Source: Bacteroidales bacterium UBA755
Lineage (GTDB): Bacteria; Bacteroidota; Bacteroidia; Bacteroidales; UBA932
Assembly (NCBI GenBank): GCA_002297815.1
Contig: DBKH01000007.1
Location: 1-61,025 of the forward strand
DNA: 61,025 nt
Reading direction: 5' to 3'
The notes under the pieces are model-generated. The model searched no databases. It was not told the DNA's origin and saw only the letters and a program-made list of their open reading frames with translations. The position numbers and the translations under genes were made by a program. Positions 60,587 through 61,025 of this stretch are shown piece by piece; within the stretch, counting starts at the first letter, position 1; each line of letters opens with the position of its first letter.

Positions 60587-61025
60587 TCCAGAGAAACACA
60601 CAGAACACAGAGCTGGATTTGTCAACATCATCGGGAATCCGAATGTTGGCAAATCCACGCTTATGAATGCCCTGGTCGGTGAGAAGCTGTCCATCGTCAC
60701 AGCGAAAGCGCAGACCACAAGGCACAGGATCATGGGAATCGTCAACACCGACGACTGCCAGATTGTCTATTCGGACACTCCCGGTATGCTCAAGCCGAAC
60801 TACCGCCTGCAGGAGGACATGATGAAGTTCGTGGACGCTGCCATCGGTGACGCGGACATCATCCTCTACGTGACGGACGTGGTTGAAAAGAGCGATAAGA
60901 ACAGTGAATATATTCAAAAACTCCAAAAGCTGGATTGCCCGGTGGTGGTTGTAATCAACAAGATTGACATCAGCGAGCAGAAGAAAGTCACAGACCTGAT
61001 CGCCTACTGGCAGGAACAACTCCCT
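60579..61025 (+). CDS. era: GTPase Era (N-terminal part, runs off the window)
   Basis: ATG at 60579 opens a frame of 149 codons to the window end. G1 is IIGNPNVGKST near 19, G2 AQTTRHRI near 42, G3 SDTPG near 62 and G4 NKID near 128, all diagnostic for Era, an essential GTPase that helps assemble the 30S subunit by binding 16S rRNA. The KH domain lies beyond the window. The start overlaps the rluB stop by 8 bases, so translation is coupled. Confidence 0.95.
   Translation, partial: MSSPEKHTEHRAGFVNIIGNPNVGKSTLMNALVGEKLSIVTAKAQTTRHRIMGIVNTDDCQIVYSDTPGMLKPNYRLQEDMMKFVDAAIGDADIILYVTDVVEKSDKNSEYIQKLQKLDCPVVVVINKIDISEQKKVTDLIAYWQEQLP

Overview
The window comes from a member of the Bacteroidota, most likely order Bacteroidales. 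The evidence is the gene content (a MoxR/BatA-E aerotolerance operon, DUF4249 with a TonB-dependent receptor, a FucI/FucP fucose pathway, DUF3822, a HerA-like DUF853 protein, an EnvC-like LytM protein) and repeated promoters of the Bacteroidota type (TTTG, about 20 nt, TAnnTTTG). Almost all of it is chromosomal coding sequence. Genus and species cannot be read from the sequence.

Layout. 1-9.2 kb, minus strand: alpha-L-fucosidase (GH29), mannonate dehydratase, an SDR fructuronate reductase and a GH2 enzyme, then a HerA-like ATPase, RsmD, DUF3822 and a membrane-anchored unknown. 9.3-15.3 kb, plus strand: DHH phosphoesterase, two FKBP-type lipoproteins, a MATE exporter, a cytidylate-kinase-like protein and a serine hydrolase. 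15.4-17.6 kb, minus: acetate kinase with a phosphate butyryl/acetyltransferase. 17.7-22 kb: a short ComEC-like protein converging on fucP-fucI. 22-31 kb: a glycosyltransferase, lepA, an ECF sigma module, trmN6, a LolD-type ATPase, tRNA-Pro(TGG), a nucleotidyltransferase, malate dehydrogenase and a PPTase. 31-38.6 kb: LemA, DUF2207, a TPR protein, an EnvC-like protein, tsaE and comM. 38.8-43.8 kb, minus: a C13-like cysteine peptidase, a DUF4249 lipoprotein and a TonB-dependent receptor. 44-45.7 kb: nucleoside kinase. 45.8-54.2 kb, minus: MoxR, DUF58, BatA, BatB, BatC and a BatD-BatE fusion. 54.2-57 kb: truA followed by a small island with a type IV toxin-antitoxin pair of the AbiE family. 57-61 kb, plus: ExbB, ExbD, TonB, RluB with a long low-complexity N-terminus, and the start of era.

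How the parts fit. Secreted fucosidase, FucP and FucI serve host or plant glycan fucose; the GH2 enzyme, UxuA and the SDR suggest hexuronate use. ExbB-ExbD-TonB energises outer-membrane receptors such as the one at 38.8 kb. Acetate kinase and its acyltransferase partner give ATP from acyl-CoA.

Most noteworthy: (1) the AbiEi/AbiEii operon lies between truA and a near-exact 44-bp copy of the truA 3' end, with a consensus promoter and a palindromic operator; (2) the 8-bp palindrome GAATATTC occurs about 22 times where about one is expected; (3) a family of hairpins with a constant 11-nt loop (TCGACAAGCTC or its complement) and variable, base-paired stems, used between genes and also inside the comEC reading frame; (4) a 68-nt nested palindrome with tandem repeats after tsaE; (5) the peptidase/DUF4249/receptor operon.
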